Shown one piece after another: positions 35,506 through 43,524 of a stretch of 64,000 nucleotides of DNA (position 1 is its first letter; every line of letters begins with the position of its first letter). Made by a program: the position numbers and the translations under genes. The DNA lies in assembly GCF_001667585.1 (NCBI RefSeq), contig NZ_LZJZ01000061.1, forward strand, positions 62,001-126,000, read 5' to 3'. The DNA comes from Mycobacterium sp. E2733. GTDB taxonomy: Bacteria; Actinomycetota; Actinomycetes; Mycobacteriales; Mycobacteriaceae. Below the pieces are notes generated by a model that was given only the letters and a program-made list of their open reading frames with translations, made no database searches and was not told the DNA's origin.

Positions 35506-36582
35506 ATGACGAATACCGTAGACAGCAAACCTGATTCTCGTGCCACCGATGTGACCAGGCCTCGGTTCTCGCGATGGCCTGCGCGAGCGGGCTGGGGGCT
35601 GTTCATCGTCGCCTACCTGGCCTTTGCGGTCATCACCATCGCGACGATCGAATCCGGTCTGCACGGTGACCCGACCAGGACCAATCCGAATCCGAATCCT
35701 GCGCCCTATCCGCCGTTCCTCGGCTTCGACAACTGGCCGCTTGCCGTGTCCATCAGCTCGATTCCGATGGCGATCGGCCTGATCGCCGCTCTGGTATGGC
35801 TGTCCTACAGACAACGCAAGGTGCACTGGGCGGTGGTGATCGCCTTCGCCGGGTTGATCACCGGTGCGCTCGATCCTCTCGCCAACTGGGCAACGTTCGC
35901 GATCTTCGATCCGCGCATGCTGCATTTTCCCCTGACCTGGCCGTATGTGAACATTTCGCCGGATCTCGAACCCGCGCTGGCGTTCCTGGGCGGCTATGCC
36001 GCCTACTATCTGCTCACCGGGCTCGCCATTCTGCAACTGCACAATCGGTTCGTCGAACCGTTGATCCCGCGCACGAGTTGGCTTGCGCGCCATCGGCTTG
36101 TCTCGGTGTTCCTCGGCGCGGCCATCATCGCAATTCCCATCAACGGGCTGGTTCAATTCACGTGGATAAGGTGCGGCATCTTCTTCTACACGGAAGCCGT
36201 CGGCCCCGTGCTGCGCGTCGGGCATGTCTATTTCCCGCTGATCATGGCGGTGTACGACTCGTTCATCTTCGCGATGGTCGCGGTGATGTGCGTTCGCCAG
36301 GAGGACGGCGAACTGGCGCTAATCGGCCGCATCGCGCGGTGGCTGCCTGTGGGGCGGGGACGTCCGAAGCTGACGTTGAGCCGACAGTTGCTGATCTCGG
36401 TGACGGTGGGCCTGGTGTCGTTCGCAGTGCCGTTGGCGGTGCTCGCGGGCCTGCGGGCGGCGGGATTGTCCAAGCCCGCCTACGACCAGAACCCGTATCC
36501 GAGCGTGAAAGTTTACGATCCATATGGCCATTTGCAGAACGCGGGCAAGCCGGGGCCGTTCTACCGAACTAGCAAGGGGTAG
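35506..36582 (+). CDS. AveC-like (spirocyclase-family) integral membrane protein
   Basis: A 358-residue membrane protein with about seven helices, for example GWGLFIVAYLAFAVITIATI, SISSIPMAIGLIAALVWLSY and FAGLITGALDPLANWATFAI. Between helices are conserved-looking segments with Asn, Asp, Trp and Pro (NPNPNPAPYPPFLGFDNWP, FDPRMLHFPLTWPYVNIS). I recognise this as the AveC-like family, named after the dehydratase/spirocyclase of avermectin synthesis; that assignment is from memory. In this catabolic setting, coupled to P450-2 and DapB-like copy 5, it may act on a lipophilic hydroxylated substrate in the membrane. Confidence 0.62.
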   Translation: MTNTVDSKPDSRATDVTRPRFSRWPARAGWGLFIVAYLAFAVITIATIESGLHGDPTRTNPNPNPAPYPPFLGFDNWPLAVSISSIPMAIGLIAALVWLSYRQRKVHWAVVIAFAGLITGALDPLANWATFAIFDPRMLHFPLTWPYVNISPDLEPALAFLGGYAAYYLLTGLAILQLHNRFVEPLIPRTSWLARHRLVSVFLGAAIIAIPINGLVQFTWIRCGIFFYTEAVGPVLRVGHVYFPLIMAVYDSFIFAMVAVMCVRQEDGELALIGRIARWLPVGRGRPKLTLSRQLLISVTVGLVSFAVPLAVLAGLRAAGLSKPAYDQNPYPSVKVYDPYGHLQNAGKPGPFYRTSKG

Positions 36583-36589
36583 TGAAACA

Positions 36590-37687
36590 TTGGCGACTGA
36601 AGACAAGCGGCGCTACCGCGTGGTCCACGTCGGTACCGGACTGACCGGCCGCGAGGCGCTGCGGGCAATCATCGACGATCCGGCGCTGGAACTGGTGGGC
36701 GTCAAGGTGTCGACACCGGAGAAGGCCGGGGTAGACGCGGGGCGACTCTGCGGAACGACCGATGTCGGTGTAACGGCAACCGGCGACATATCAACGGTCT
36801 TGGCGCTGGATCCGGACTGTGTCGCATACTGCGCGACGGCGGTCCGGCGCGAAGAGGAAGCCATCGCGGACATAGCCACCTACCTCGAGGCGGGAATCAA
36901 CGTGGTGACCTTCTCGACCATCCCGTTGGTCTATCCGACCGCGGCGCCCACCGAATGGAGCGAGGCTTTGGAAAGTGCGGCGCGGAAAGGGAATTCAACC
37001 TTCTACGCGACCGGCAGTGAGCCGGGTTTCATCAGCCTGAACATCCCCACAGCTCTACTCGCTGGGGCAGGTCGGGTCGACTCGTATCGGATGGACGAGT
37101 ACGCGCTCGATCTGGACAAGGCGTATCCGATTTGGGACGTCTTGCACGAGTCGATGGGCTTCGGGAAGCCCGACGGTCACGTGCCGGTTCGCATCGCCTC
37201 GGGAAAGGTGAACAAGGACTGGGACACCGTGGTGCGCTACGTCGCTGACATCCTCGGATTCGAGCTCGACCGGATCGAACTGGATTGGGAGAGGCTCCTT
37301 GCGCCGACGGATCTGAACACCGCGCTAGGTGTCATCCCCGAGGGGACGATTTGTGCCCACCGCTGGCAACTTGCCGGCGTGGTCGGCGCGAGACCGGTTG
37401 TCGCCGTGCAATACTTCGCGACAGTCAGCAGCACACCGTGGCCGGATCGCTGGCCGAAGCCCGCACGCGAGGGCGAAGGCGGAATGGTGTTCCGCGTCCA
37501 GGGCAGTCCGAGTATGAGCTTGGAGTTGCATTTCGTGCAGTCCGCAACCGACCGGGCGAACCCAGGTGTCGCCGTCACGGCGATGGCCGCTGTCAACGCG
37601 ATTCCAGCCGTCGTCGACGCCGCGCCCGGCGTGATTCCCAATCCGCTGTCGGGACCCTCGATCGTAAGCCGGCAGTCGCGCACCTAG
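36590..37687 (+). CDS. DapB-like NAD(P) oxidoreductase, DAP-dehydrogenase-like family, copy 5
   Basis: TTG at 36590, with AAGGGG 10 bp before it, gives 365 residues starting LATEDKRRYRVVHVGTGLTG. The GxGxxG is present as GTGLTG. Shared marks are ATGSEPGFISLNIPTALLAG, MGFGKPDGHV and AVNAIPAVVDAAPGV. It follows the AveC-like gene by 7 bp, completing the operon P450-2 / AveC-like / DapB-like. It is convergent with copy 6, the stops sharing the 4-base CTAG overlap at 37684-37687. Confidence 0.78.
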   Translation: MATEDKRRYRVVHVGTGLTGREALRAIIDDPALELVGVKVSTPEKAGVDAGRLCGTTDVGVTATGDISTVLALDPDCVAYCATAVRREEEAIADIATYLEAGINVVTFSTIPLVYPTAAPTEWSEALESAARKGNSTFYATGSEPGFISLNIPTALLAGAGRVDSYRMDEYALDLDKAYPIWDVLHESMGFGKPDGHVPVRIASGKVNKDWDTVVRYVADILGFELDRIELDWERLLAPTDLNTALGVIPEGTICAHRWQLAGVVGARPVVAVQYFATVSSTPWPDRWPKPAREGEGGMVFRVQGSPSMSLELHFVQSATDRANPGVAVTAMAAVNAIPAVVDAAPGVIPNPLSGPSIVSRQSRT

Positions 37688-38763
37688 CCGACGTCTATTG
37701 CGTTGAGCGGTGCGGTGATCGGCAGATCCAGCGACGTCGCAATCCCCGGCGCGGCGTCGACGACGTAGGGGATGGCGTTGACGACGCGCATGGCGGTCGC
37801 CTGCATCGCGTTGTCATTGGCGGACTCTGGAGTGTCCTCGGTGCCGAGCCGTAGGTCGCACTGCATATGAGGTTGGCCCTCGATGATGAGGCGGTATGTG
37901 CCGTTGGGTGCTGTTGCCCACTCCGGGGCCAGGTCGGCAGCCATGCGGTTGATGTGTTCGATGGTGATCACCGGCTGACCGTTGACCACGCCGGTGGTTT
38001 CGGCGCGGACGGCGCCAACTGTCCCGGCGGGAATGGTCCCGCACGCTACATGGAGATCGCGCGGGGTGATCACGCGTTCGTAAGACTCGGTGACCTCGTC
38101 GAGCTCAACGCCGAGCGCCTTGGCGACCAAGCCGATGGGTGGCCCCCAGGCGAACTGCTGGGCACCCTCGAGTTCAAGCAGCGGAGTGAAGTCCAGCGGC
38201 TTGCCGAATCCCATGGCGGTGACCATCAGGTCCTGATTCGGATAGGCCGAGTAGTCGAAGATCTCCTGCGCGCGAATAGACCGGATCGTGTTCGACAAGG
38301 TTGTCAGTAACACCGCGAACTGGTCACCGGCGAAGCCCGGCTCGATGCCCGACGTATAGATGGTCACCCCGCCCGACAAGGCCGCCTCGCGCACCTGGCT
38401 GGCGAGCTCGGGAATCCATCTGTCGGGGAACATCATTCCGGGCGTGTTGGTCGTGACCACATTGAGCCCGCCGCCGAGCAGACGCACGTAGTCGCGCACC
38501 GCGGCGGCATCCATCTCGGCGCTGGCTGCACCGTAGACGACGCAATCGGGCTTTAATGCGATGATGTCGTCTAGGTCGTTGGTCGTCGTCACTCCGATCG
38601 GACCCAGCCCGACAATCTCGCCGGCGTCACGACCGGTCTTCTCCGCGCTGTGCACCCACACGCCAACCAGCTCGAGGTGCGGACGACGCACGATCGCGCG
38701 TATCGCCAGGCTGCTGATCCAGCCGGTGGAGATGACCGCTACCCGTAACGGCTTGGCCTTCAT
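37684..38763 (-). CDS. DapB-like NAD(P) oxidoreductase, DAP-dehydrogenase-like family, copy 6
   Basis: ATG at 38763 (GAGGAG 8 bp upstream) gives 359 residues starting MKAKPLRVAVISTGWISSLA. The Rossmann loop is degenerate: the second and third Gly of GxGxxG are changed (STGWIS), so cofactor use may differ. Other family marks remain: SGIEPGFAGDQFAVLLTTLS, MGFGKPLDFTPL and VNAIPYVVDAAPGI. It lies 25 bp downstream of an SDR on the same strand, and the pair is probably read from the operator-B promoter at about 39600. Confidence 0.77.
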   Translation of the reverse strand: MKAKPLRVAVISTGWISSLAIRAIVRRPHLELVGVWVHSAEKTGRDAGEIVGLGPIGVTTTNDLDDIIALKPDCVVYGAASAEMDAAAVRDYVRLLGGGLNVVTTNTPGMMFPDRWIPELASQVREAALSGGVTIYTSGIEPGFAGDQFAVLLTTLSNTIRSIRAQEIFDYSAYPNQDLMVTAMGFGKPLDFTPLLELEGAQQFAWGPPIGLVAKALGVELDEVTESYERVITPRDLHVACGTIPAGTVGAVRAETTGVVNGQPVITIEHINRMAADLAPEWATAPNGTYRLIIEGQPHMQCDLRLGTEDTPESANDNAMQATAMRVVNAIPYVVDAAPGIATSLDLPITAPLNAIDVG

Positions 38764-38788
38764 TGTCATTGCTCCTCGTCGCAACCTC

Positions 38789-39577
38789 TTACAGATCGGG
38801 GATGGGCAGCTCTGAGTTGGGTCCCTGCAGGCCCCCATCGACGACGAACACCGAGTTGGTGGCGTAACAGTCGCGCGTCGACAAATACAGGGTCAGCCGG
38901 CCGAGGTCGGCGACATCGCCGATGCGGTGCAGCGGAGTGCGCTCTTTCAACTTCTCCTCCGACCCCGGAAGCAGGTCGAAACTCGATTGCAGCCCCGTTG
39001 TCATGAATGCGCCCAGAGCGATGGCGTTCACCCGGATCTTGGGTGCGAGTTCCTGTGCCATTGCTCTGGTGAGTGCCTCCAGGCCGCCTTTGGCGACGCA
39101 GTAGGGCAACAGTCCCCGAATGCCGAACCGCCCCGCCCCTGAGGAGATGTTGACGATGGACCCCTTGCCCACTGCGAGCATGTGCGGCACGACGAGTTGG
39201 CTCATGATGAACGCCGACGTGACGCAGTAGTCGAAGGTGTCGCGCAAATTCTCGTCGGTGAGATTGAGAAACGGGCCGAACGTCGCGAAGCCCACGTTAT
39301 TCACCAGAATGTCGATGCGGCCGAATTCGTCGACCGTCGTTTGCACAACGCGCTCGCTGTCCTTGCGGACCAGCGCGTCCGCCGTCACGGCAAGTCCGTT
39401 GCCGCCCGCGGCCTTGATGTCCTCGATCGTCGACTCGACTTCGGAAGATGTGCGTGCCGTCCCGACCACTGTCGCGCCCGCCTCGGCGAGCACTTTGGCG
39501 ATCCCTTCACCGACGCCGCGCCCCGCGCCGGTCACGATCGCCACCTGTCCGGTTAATTCGAACTGTTCCAACGCCAC
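38789..39577 (-). CDS. short-chain dehydrogenase/reductase
   Basis: A classical 262-residue SDR: VAIVTGAGRGVGEGIAKVLA, ILVNNVGFATFG, NISSGAG, YCVAKGGLEALTRAMAQELA and IALGAFMTTGL. The active-site Ser, Tyr and Lys are present. ARTSSEV after strand 2 allows NADP. It is the first gene of a minus-strand pair with DapB-like copy 6, and its promoter region holds two operator-B-type sites shared with the divergent VOC remnant. Confidence 0.88.
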   Translation of the reverse strand: MALEQFELTGQVAIVTGAGRGVGEGIAKVLAEAGATVVGTARTSSEVESTIEDIKAAGGNGLAVTADALVRKDSERVVQTTVDEFGRIDILVNNVGFATFGPFLNLTDENLRDTFDYCVTSAFIMSQLVVPHMLAVGKGSIVNISSGAGRFGIRGLLPYCVAKGGLEALTRAMAQELAPKIRVNAIALGAFMTTGLQSSFDLLPGSEEKLKERTPLHRIGDVADLGRLTLYLSTRDCYATNSVFVVDGGLQGPNSELPIPDL

Positions 39578-39596
39578 ACCGGGAACCTACCGGAGC

Positions 39597-39635
39597 GAGA
39601 ATTAATATTCCCAAAAAATGAGAATTTAGCTTTCG
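39597..39635. promoter_or_regulatory. two tandem operator B-type sites
   Basis: Site one at 39597-39612 is GAGAAT-TAAT-ATTCCC (one arm mismatch). Site two at 39620-39635 is GAGAAT-TTAG-CTTTCG, whose complement CGAAAG-CTAA-ATTCTC has the same arms as the site at 44089-44104. Their centres are 23 bp apart, about two helical turns. They lie between the SDR start (39577) and the VOC start (39657). Confidence 0.5.
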
Positions 39636-39656
39636 AAATCGGCTTAGAGTACGGGC

Positions 39657-40140
39657 ATGACCCAGCCAACCGCGCTGCTGCACCACGTGGTGTTCGCAAT
39701 CGGGCTCGAACGTCTCGACAAAGCTGCCGAGTACCTCACCGCCATCGGTTTCTGCTTCCACGCGTTCGACCACGAGGAGCTGCGTCTTGCCATCAGGCTC
39801 GACTGGGATCGCGGGTTCGAACTCATATCACCCCTGGCCGATGCACCGACCGACGCGGGCACCGCAGCCGACTTCCTCGCCCGCCACGGCGACGGTTCTG
39901 CTCTCCGTGGTAGTGCGAACCCCCGATTGTGGCGCGGCCGAGCACACAGCGACGCGATATGGCGTCAAGTCTGATTTTCGCCAGCATGTCGAGGGCGACG
40001 GTTTCGAGGTCACCGAAGTGAAATTGGAGCCTTTGTTCGGGATCCCATTGACGCTCCTTACAACCAACTTGCCGGACGGGCCTCAGCCCCAACGCGGCCG
40101 CCATCCGCAAACCGCTGGCTGGGGGTCAAATGAAGTCTGA
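39657..40140 (+). pseudogene. VOC (glyoxalase/epimerase-like) protein, frameshifted
   Basis: The first frame from ATG 39657 reads LLHHVVFAIGLERLDKAAEY and FELISPLADAPTDAGTAADF, a VOC N-terminal half, then loses sense after ARHGDG. In the +1 frame from about 39898 the protein continues VLLSVVVRTPDCGAAEHTAT, FEVTEVKLEPLFGIPLTLLT, a good C-terminal half with a possible metal Glu. One base gained or lost near 39895-39905 explains this. Either the gene is dead or the sequence has an error there. The last 20 or so codons to 40140 look unnatural and overlap the convergent SDR by 15 bp. Confidence 0.68.
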
Positions 40141-40929
40141 TCCGCCGTCGACGTTGACCGTGGCCCCCGTCACGTAGCCATTCCGCCGTGATGCCAGATA
40201 CGCGGTAAGGGACGCGACCTCTTCGGGCAAGCCGGCGCGCCCGATGTCACAGGGATGGCCGTAGGTTTTCTCGACCCACGTCATGACATCCTTTGCATCT
40301 GACGAGTCCAGCCCCTCCGCAGCGAGCGCATCGCGTAGGACCTCCGTGAAACTGGCGGTCACGATGGTACCGGGGCAGACGCAGTTGACCAGGATGCCCT
40401 CCGAGCCAAGGCTTTTGGAGAGGTTCTTGGTGAAGCTCGACAAAGCAGATTTGCTGGCCGTGTAGGCGATTAGGCGGGCGCTCTGGCGCTGGATCGAGTG
40501 CGCCGACAGCGTGACGATGCGAGCCCAATCGGCCGCTCGCAACATCGGCAGTGCGGCGCGCACCGAGCGCACGGCGGACAGCGTGCCGAGATCGAATGCC
40601 GCGTGCCAGTCGTCGTCGTCAAGATCTTCGAAGGCACCCGCGCCGGGACCAACTGTGTGCACCAAGACATTCAGGTCGTCCCACGCATGACCAACGGAGG
40701 TGAACGCCGACGCGATTGACTTGGCATCGGACATGTCGACGCTGATCGTCAGCACTTCGGGAGCGCCTGCACTGCGAATCTTCTCCGCAGCCGAGTTCAA
40801 AGCGGCTTGGCCGCGTGCCATGATCGCCACCGAAGCGCCCTCTGCCCCGAGACTCTCGGCGATCGCCAGCCCCATTCCCTTGCTGCCCCCGGTGACCACC
40901 GCCGTTGCTCCGTTGAAACCTAGGTCCAC
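40126..40929 (-). CDS. short-chain dehydrogenase/reductase
   Basis: A 267-residue SDR: TAVVTGGSKGMGLAIAESLG, an acidic VDMSDA, VLVHTVGPGAGA in place of NNAG, TLSAHS, YTASKSALSSFTKNLSKSLG and a C-terminal YLASRRNGYVTGATVNVDGG. Active-site Ser, Tyr and Lys are present. It follows another SDR by 17 bp on the same strand and is probably in its operon under the operator-B site at 41765. Gene context suggests oxidation of a hydroxyacyl or ring hydroxyl group. Confidence 0.87.
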   Translation of the reverse strand: MDLGFNGATAVVTGGSKGMGLAIAESLGAEGASVAIMARGQAALNSAAEKIRSAGAPEVLTISVDMSDAKSIASAFTSVGHAWDDLNVLVHTVGPGAGAFEDLDDDDWHAAFDLGTLSAVRSVRAALPMLRAADWARIVTLSAHSIQRQSARLIAYTASKSALSSFTKNLSKSLGSEGILVNCVCPGTIVTASFTEVLRDALAAEGLDSSDAKDVMTWVEKTYGHPCDIGRAGLPEEVASLTAYLASRRNGYVTGATVNVDGGSDFI

Positions 40930-40946
40930 TGGTGCTCCCTCTTAGA

Positions 40947-41723
40947 TCAGCTGCCGGTCAGAGCCGGCCGGCGCTTGATGATTCGGGGCGCGAGGTGCAC
41001 GATCTCGCTGATCACCGTCGGGTTGGCGCGTGAAATGGCGATGAGGGAAAGCATGGCATTGGCCACGTCTTCGACCGTAGACATCTCGTCCGGAATTTGG
41101 CCTTCGTGTGCCCAGGCCCGGTACAAATTCGCCAGCAGGTCGCGATCGGCTCCGCGGAGGATTTCGGTGTCACAGGTGGGGCCGACACTGACCCGGATCA
41201 CGGCGAGATCGGGATGCTCGGCTCGCCAAGAACGCAGGATCTCGTCGAGCGCCGACTTGCTCGCGTGGTAGGCGGCCACACCCGCGCGAGGCCGACCGAC
41301 GTCGTGGCTCGACGCGACGATGACCACGGCGTCGTCGGCCAAATGCGGCAGTGCCGCGCGCAGTACGTGGGAGGCGCCGACGGCATTGACGGCGTACGCA
41401 TGCAGCCAAGTCTCCACTTCGGTATCTTCGATCAGCGCGAATGGCACCACGGCGCTGGTGAACACGACCGCATCGAGCTTGCCGAATTTGGCCACGACGT
41501 CACCGACGACGGATTCGACGCCGCGGGGGTCGGAAACGTCGAGCTCGTGCGACGATCCGTGCAGTTGATCGGCCAGCTTCGCGAGTAGGTCTAGCCGCCG
41601 CGCGGCGAGCGCCACGTTGGCTCCCCGGGAATGGGCGGCAACGGCCAATGCCTGTCCGATGCCCGAGGATGCCCCGATGATCAGCATCCGTGTCCCTGCG
41701 ATGCTGAAGTGCCGGTCGCTCAT
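40947..41723 (-). CDS. short-chain dehydrogenase/reductase
   Basis: A 258-residue SDR starting MSDRHFSIAGTRMLIIGASS with GGGAG-type ribosome site before the ATG. Cofactor loop GASSGIGQ, LAARRLD after strand 2 (NADP-type Arg), VASSHD at the Ser site and YHASKSALDEILRSW at Tyr-x3-Lys. The HPDLAVIRVSVGPTCDTEIL region resembles the SDR at 25692-26480, so the two may be paralogs. Operator B lies 42 bp upstream. Confidence 0.85.
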   Translation of the reverse strand: MSDRHFSIAGTRMLIIGASSGIGQALAVAAHSRGANVALAARRLDLLAKLADQLHGSSHELDVSDPRGVESVVGDVVAKFGKLDAVVFTSAVVPFALIEDTEVETWLHAYAVNAVGASHVLRAALPHLADDAVVIVASSHDVGRPRAGVAAYHASKSALDEILRSWRAEHPDLAVIRVSVGPTCDTEILRGADRDLLANLYRAWAHEGQIPDEMSTVEDVANAMLSLIAISRANPTVISEIVHLAPRIIKRRPALTGS

Positions 41724-41752
41724 GAATCGCTCCCTGTGCCGTGGTCGAGGCA

Positions 41753-41780
41753 ATTCTCGCATATGAGAATGCAAATTCTC
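41753..41780. promoter_or_regulatory. operator B cluster (three half-sites)
   Basis: ATTCTC-GCATAT-GAGAAT-GCAA-ATTCTC holds three alternating half-sites. The right pair (41765-41780) is a perfect 6-4-6 palindrome of motif B. It lies in the 85-bp gap between fadD and the SDR at 41723, upstream of the SDR. Confidence 0.65.
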
Positions 41781-41808
41781 TGCGGGGGTGGCGGCAGTCA
41801 GCTGACCA

Positions 41809-43419
41809 TCAGCACACCAGCAGTTCGCTGAGCTGCTGCGCCAGCTCCACCTTCTTGACCTTTCCCGTCGCGGTGAACGGAAGATCCTGCTTTGAGGTAA
41901 CCCAGATGAACTTCGGCACCTTGTATGCCGAAAGTCGGCTCCGCAGTTGCACCCGCAATGACTCGCCGTCGAGCGTCGAATCGCCGCGCGGCACCACCGC
42001 CGCCGCGACCACCGTTCCGTTCTCGGGGCTCTCTGCACCGACCACATACGCTTCGAGCACGCCGTCGCAATCGGCAAGTGCCAGTTCTACTTCGCTCGGT
42101 GTGACGTTGGTGCCGCCGCCCGTCTTGATCAGATCGCCCAACCGGCCGGTGAATTTGATCCAGCCATCGTCGTACTCGACGCCGCAATCACCGGTCCGGT
42201 AGTACCCGTTCGCGGTGAACACATCCTCGCGCTCACGCTTGTAGAGGCGCTGCATCAATGAGTAACCGCGAACCCAGATCTCACCGCTCGTCCCGACCGG
42301 GACCGGTACACCGGTCTCGGGATCGACGAGGATGTGGCTGAGACCCTCGACCGAAAACCCTCCGGTTTCAGCTCGATCAGGCGGCTGTGGCGGATAAGGG
42401 TCCACGCCGATGTGGTTGCCGCACAGTTCTGTCATGCCAAGGGCGCTCGGCCCCTGGGGTCGCCGGTCCGGGGGCACCATCGCGGGCATGCTGGTGCGCT
42501 GCACCGAACTCAGGTCGTGCCCGGCGAAATCCGGATGCTCCGACAAGGACTTGCCCTGCTGTGGCCATCCGAGCGCTATCGTCGCGCGGTACCGCTCCAT
42601 CAATTCCAAGGCCTCTGCGGCATCAAACGCCGGCTGAGTGACAAGCGTTGCGCCGTGGTGAATCACGGCCTGCAGTCCGGTGATCAACCCGCCCACCCAG
42701 AAGAACGGCATTGCGGTGAACAAGACGCTATCGGCGGTGATGCCGTACTGGAAGGTGAGGTTATAGCTGTGGCGGACCAGGGTGCCCTGTGTGTGTACCG
42801 GTGCCTTCGGGTCACCGGTACTGCCCGAGGTGTAAATGATCATCGCCTCGTCCGCCGGGGTCACGCAGGACTCGACTTCGAGGAGGAAATCGGCGTCGAT
42901 GCCTGCCGGTAGTTCTTTGTCCTCGAATGCCGTCGCCCAGGCCCGGTCGCACGGTCCCCACACCCCGATCGTGCGCAGAAAAGGCATCTTGTGCAGGATG
43001 ATGCGGCCCGGTTGACGCTGTTCGGCGAGCCCGGACAATGCCTCCTCAAGTCGTTCGACGAAATCGTGGTTGCGGAAGGCAGACCATGCCAGGACCGCTT
43101 TCAGGTCAGCGTGACGGGCCGTCCAGGAGAGTTCGGACGCCTTGTAGAACGTGTTGAGTGGAACAGCGACGGCGCCGATGCGGGTGGCCGCGAACCAGGC
43201 GAGCGCCCATTCCACGCTGTTGGGCATCAGAATCCCGACGTGGTCTCCCTTTCCGATACCCTTGGCGAGCAGTGCCATCGCCAACTGCGATGAACGCAGG
43301 TCGAGATCGACGTAGGTCAGCACGTGTCCGTCGGCGATGAGGAATGGATTGTCACCGAAGCGCTCTGCAGACGATCTCACCAGGGCGGGGACCGTAGGCA
43401 TGATCGTCGGGAAGGGCAT
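41809..43419 (-). CDS. acyl-CoA synthetase (AMP-forming, FadD-like)
   Basis: A 536-residue ANL enzyme starting MPFPTIMPTVPALVRSSAER, with AGGAGG 8 bp upstream. Motifs in order: IIYTSGSTGDPKAPVHTQGT (P-loop; the usual TKG Lys is shifted), GYYRTGDCGVEYDDGWIKFT, GRLGDLIKTGGGTNVTPSEV and the C-terminal TGKVKKVELAQ with the catalytic Lys. It activates a carboxylic acid to its CoA ester. An MTELCGNH-type A5 motif is seen (MTELCGNHIGVDPYP). It is divergent from an NTF2-like gene across an operator-B palindrome. Confidence 0.9.
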   Translation of the reverse strand: MPFPTIMPTVPALVRSSAERFGDNPFLIADGHVLTYVDLDLRSSQLAMALLAKGIGKGDHVGILMPNSVEWALAWFAATRIGAVAVPLNTFYKASELSWTARHADLKAVLAWSAFRNHDFVERLEEALSGLAEQRQPGRIILHKMPFLRTIGVWGPCDRAWATAFEDKELPAGIDADFLLEVESCVTPADEAMIIYTSGSTGDPKAPVHTQGTLVRHSYNLTFQYGITADSVLFTAMPFFWVGGLITGLQAVIHHGATLVTQPAFDAAEALELMERYRATIALGWPQQGKSLSEHPDFAGHDLSSVQRTSMPAMVPPDRRPQGPSALGMTELCGNHIGVDPYPPQPPDRAETGGFSVEGLSHILVDPETGVPVPVGTSGEIWVRGYSLMQRLYKREREDVFTANGYYRTGDCGVEYDDGWIKFTGRLGDLIKTGGGTNVTPSEVELALADCDGVLEAYVVGAESPENGTVVAAAVVPRGDSTLDGESLRVQLRSRLSAYKVPKFIWVTSKQDLPFTATGKVKKVELAQQLSELLVC

Positions 43420-43477
43420 GTGGTCGTCATCCTCCTGTTCATTGGGCCTCAACAGGATAGTTGCCTTTCCGTCAAAC

Positions 43478-43493
43478 GAGAACACCGGTTCTC
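43478..43493. promoter_or_regulatory. operator B palindrome between fadD-like and NTF2-like genes
   Basis: GAGAAC-ACCG-GTTCTC is a perfect 6-4-6 palindrome, extending to 7-4-7 with the flanking C and G. TACACT at 43512-43517 is a -10 hexamer about 8-13 bp before the ATG at 43525, so the plus-strand gene is probably leaderless and the palindrome covers its -35 region. Confidence 0.65.
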
Positions 43494-43524
43494 GGTACTA
43501 CGGTGTCGAACTACACTGCAAACC

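Noticed and set aside
43478-43493. KstR operator at the acyl-CoA synthetase promoter
   Set aside because: GAGAACACCGGTTCTC looks similar, but the KstR consensus as I remember it has 2 bases between AAC and GTT; here and in the sibling sites there are 4.
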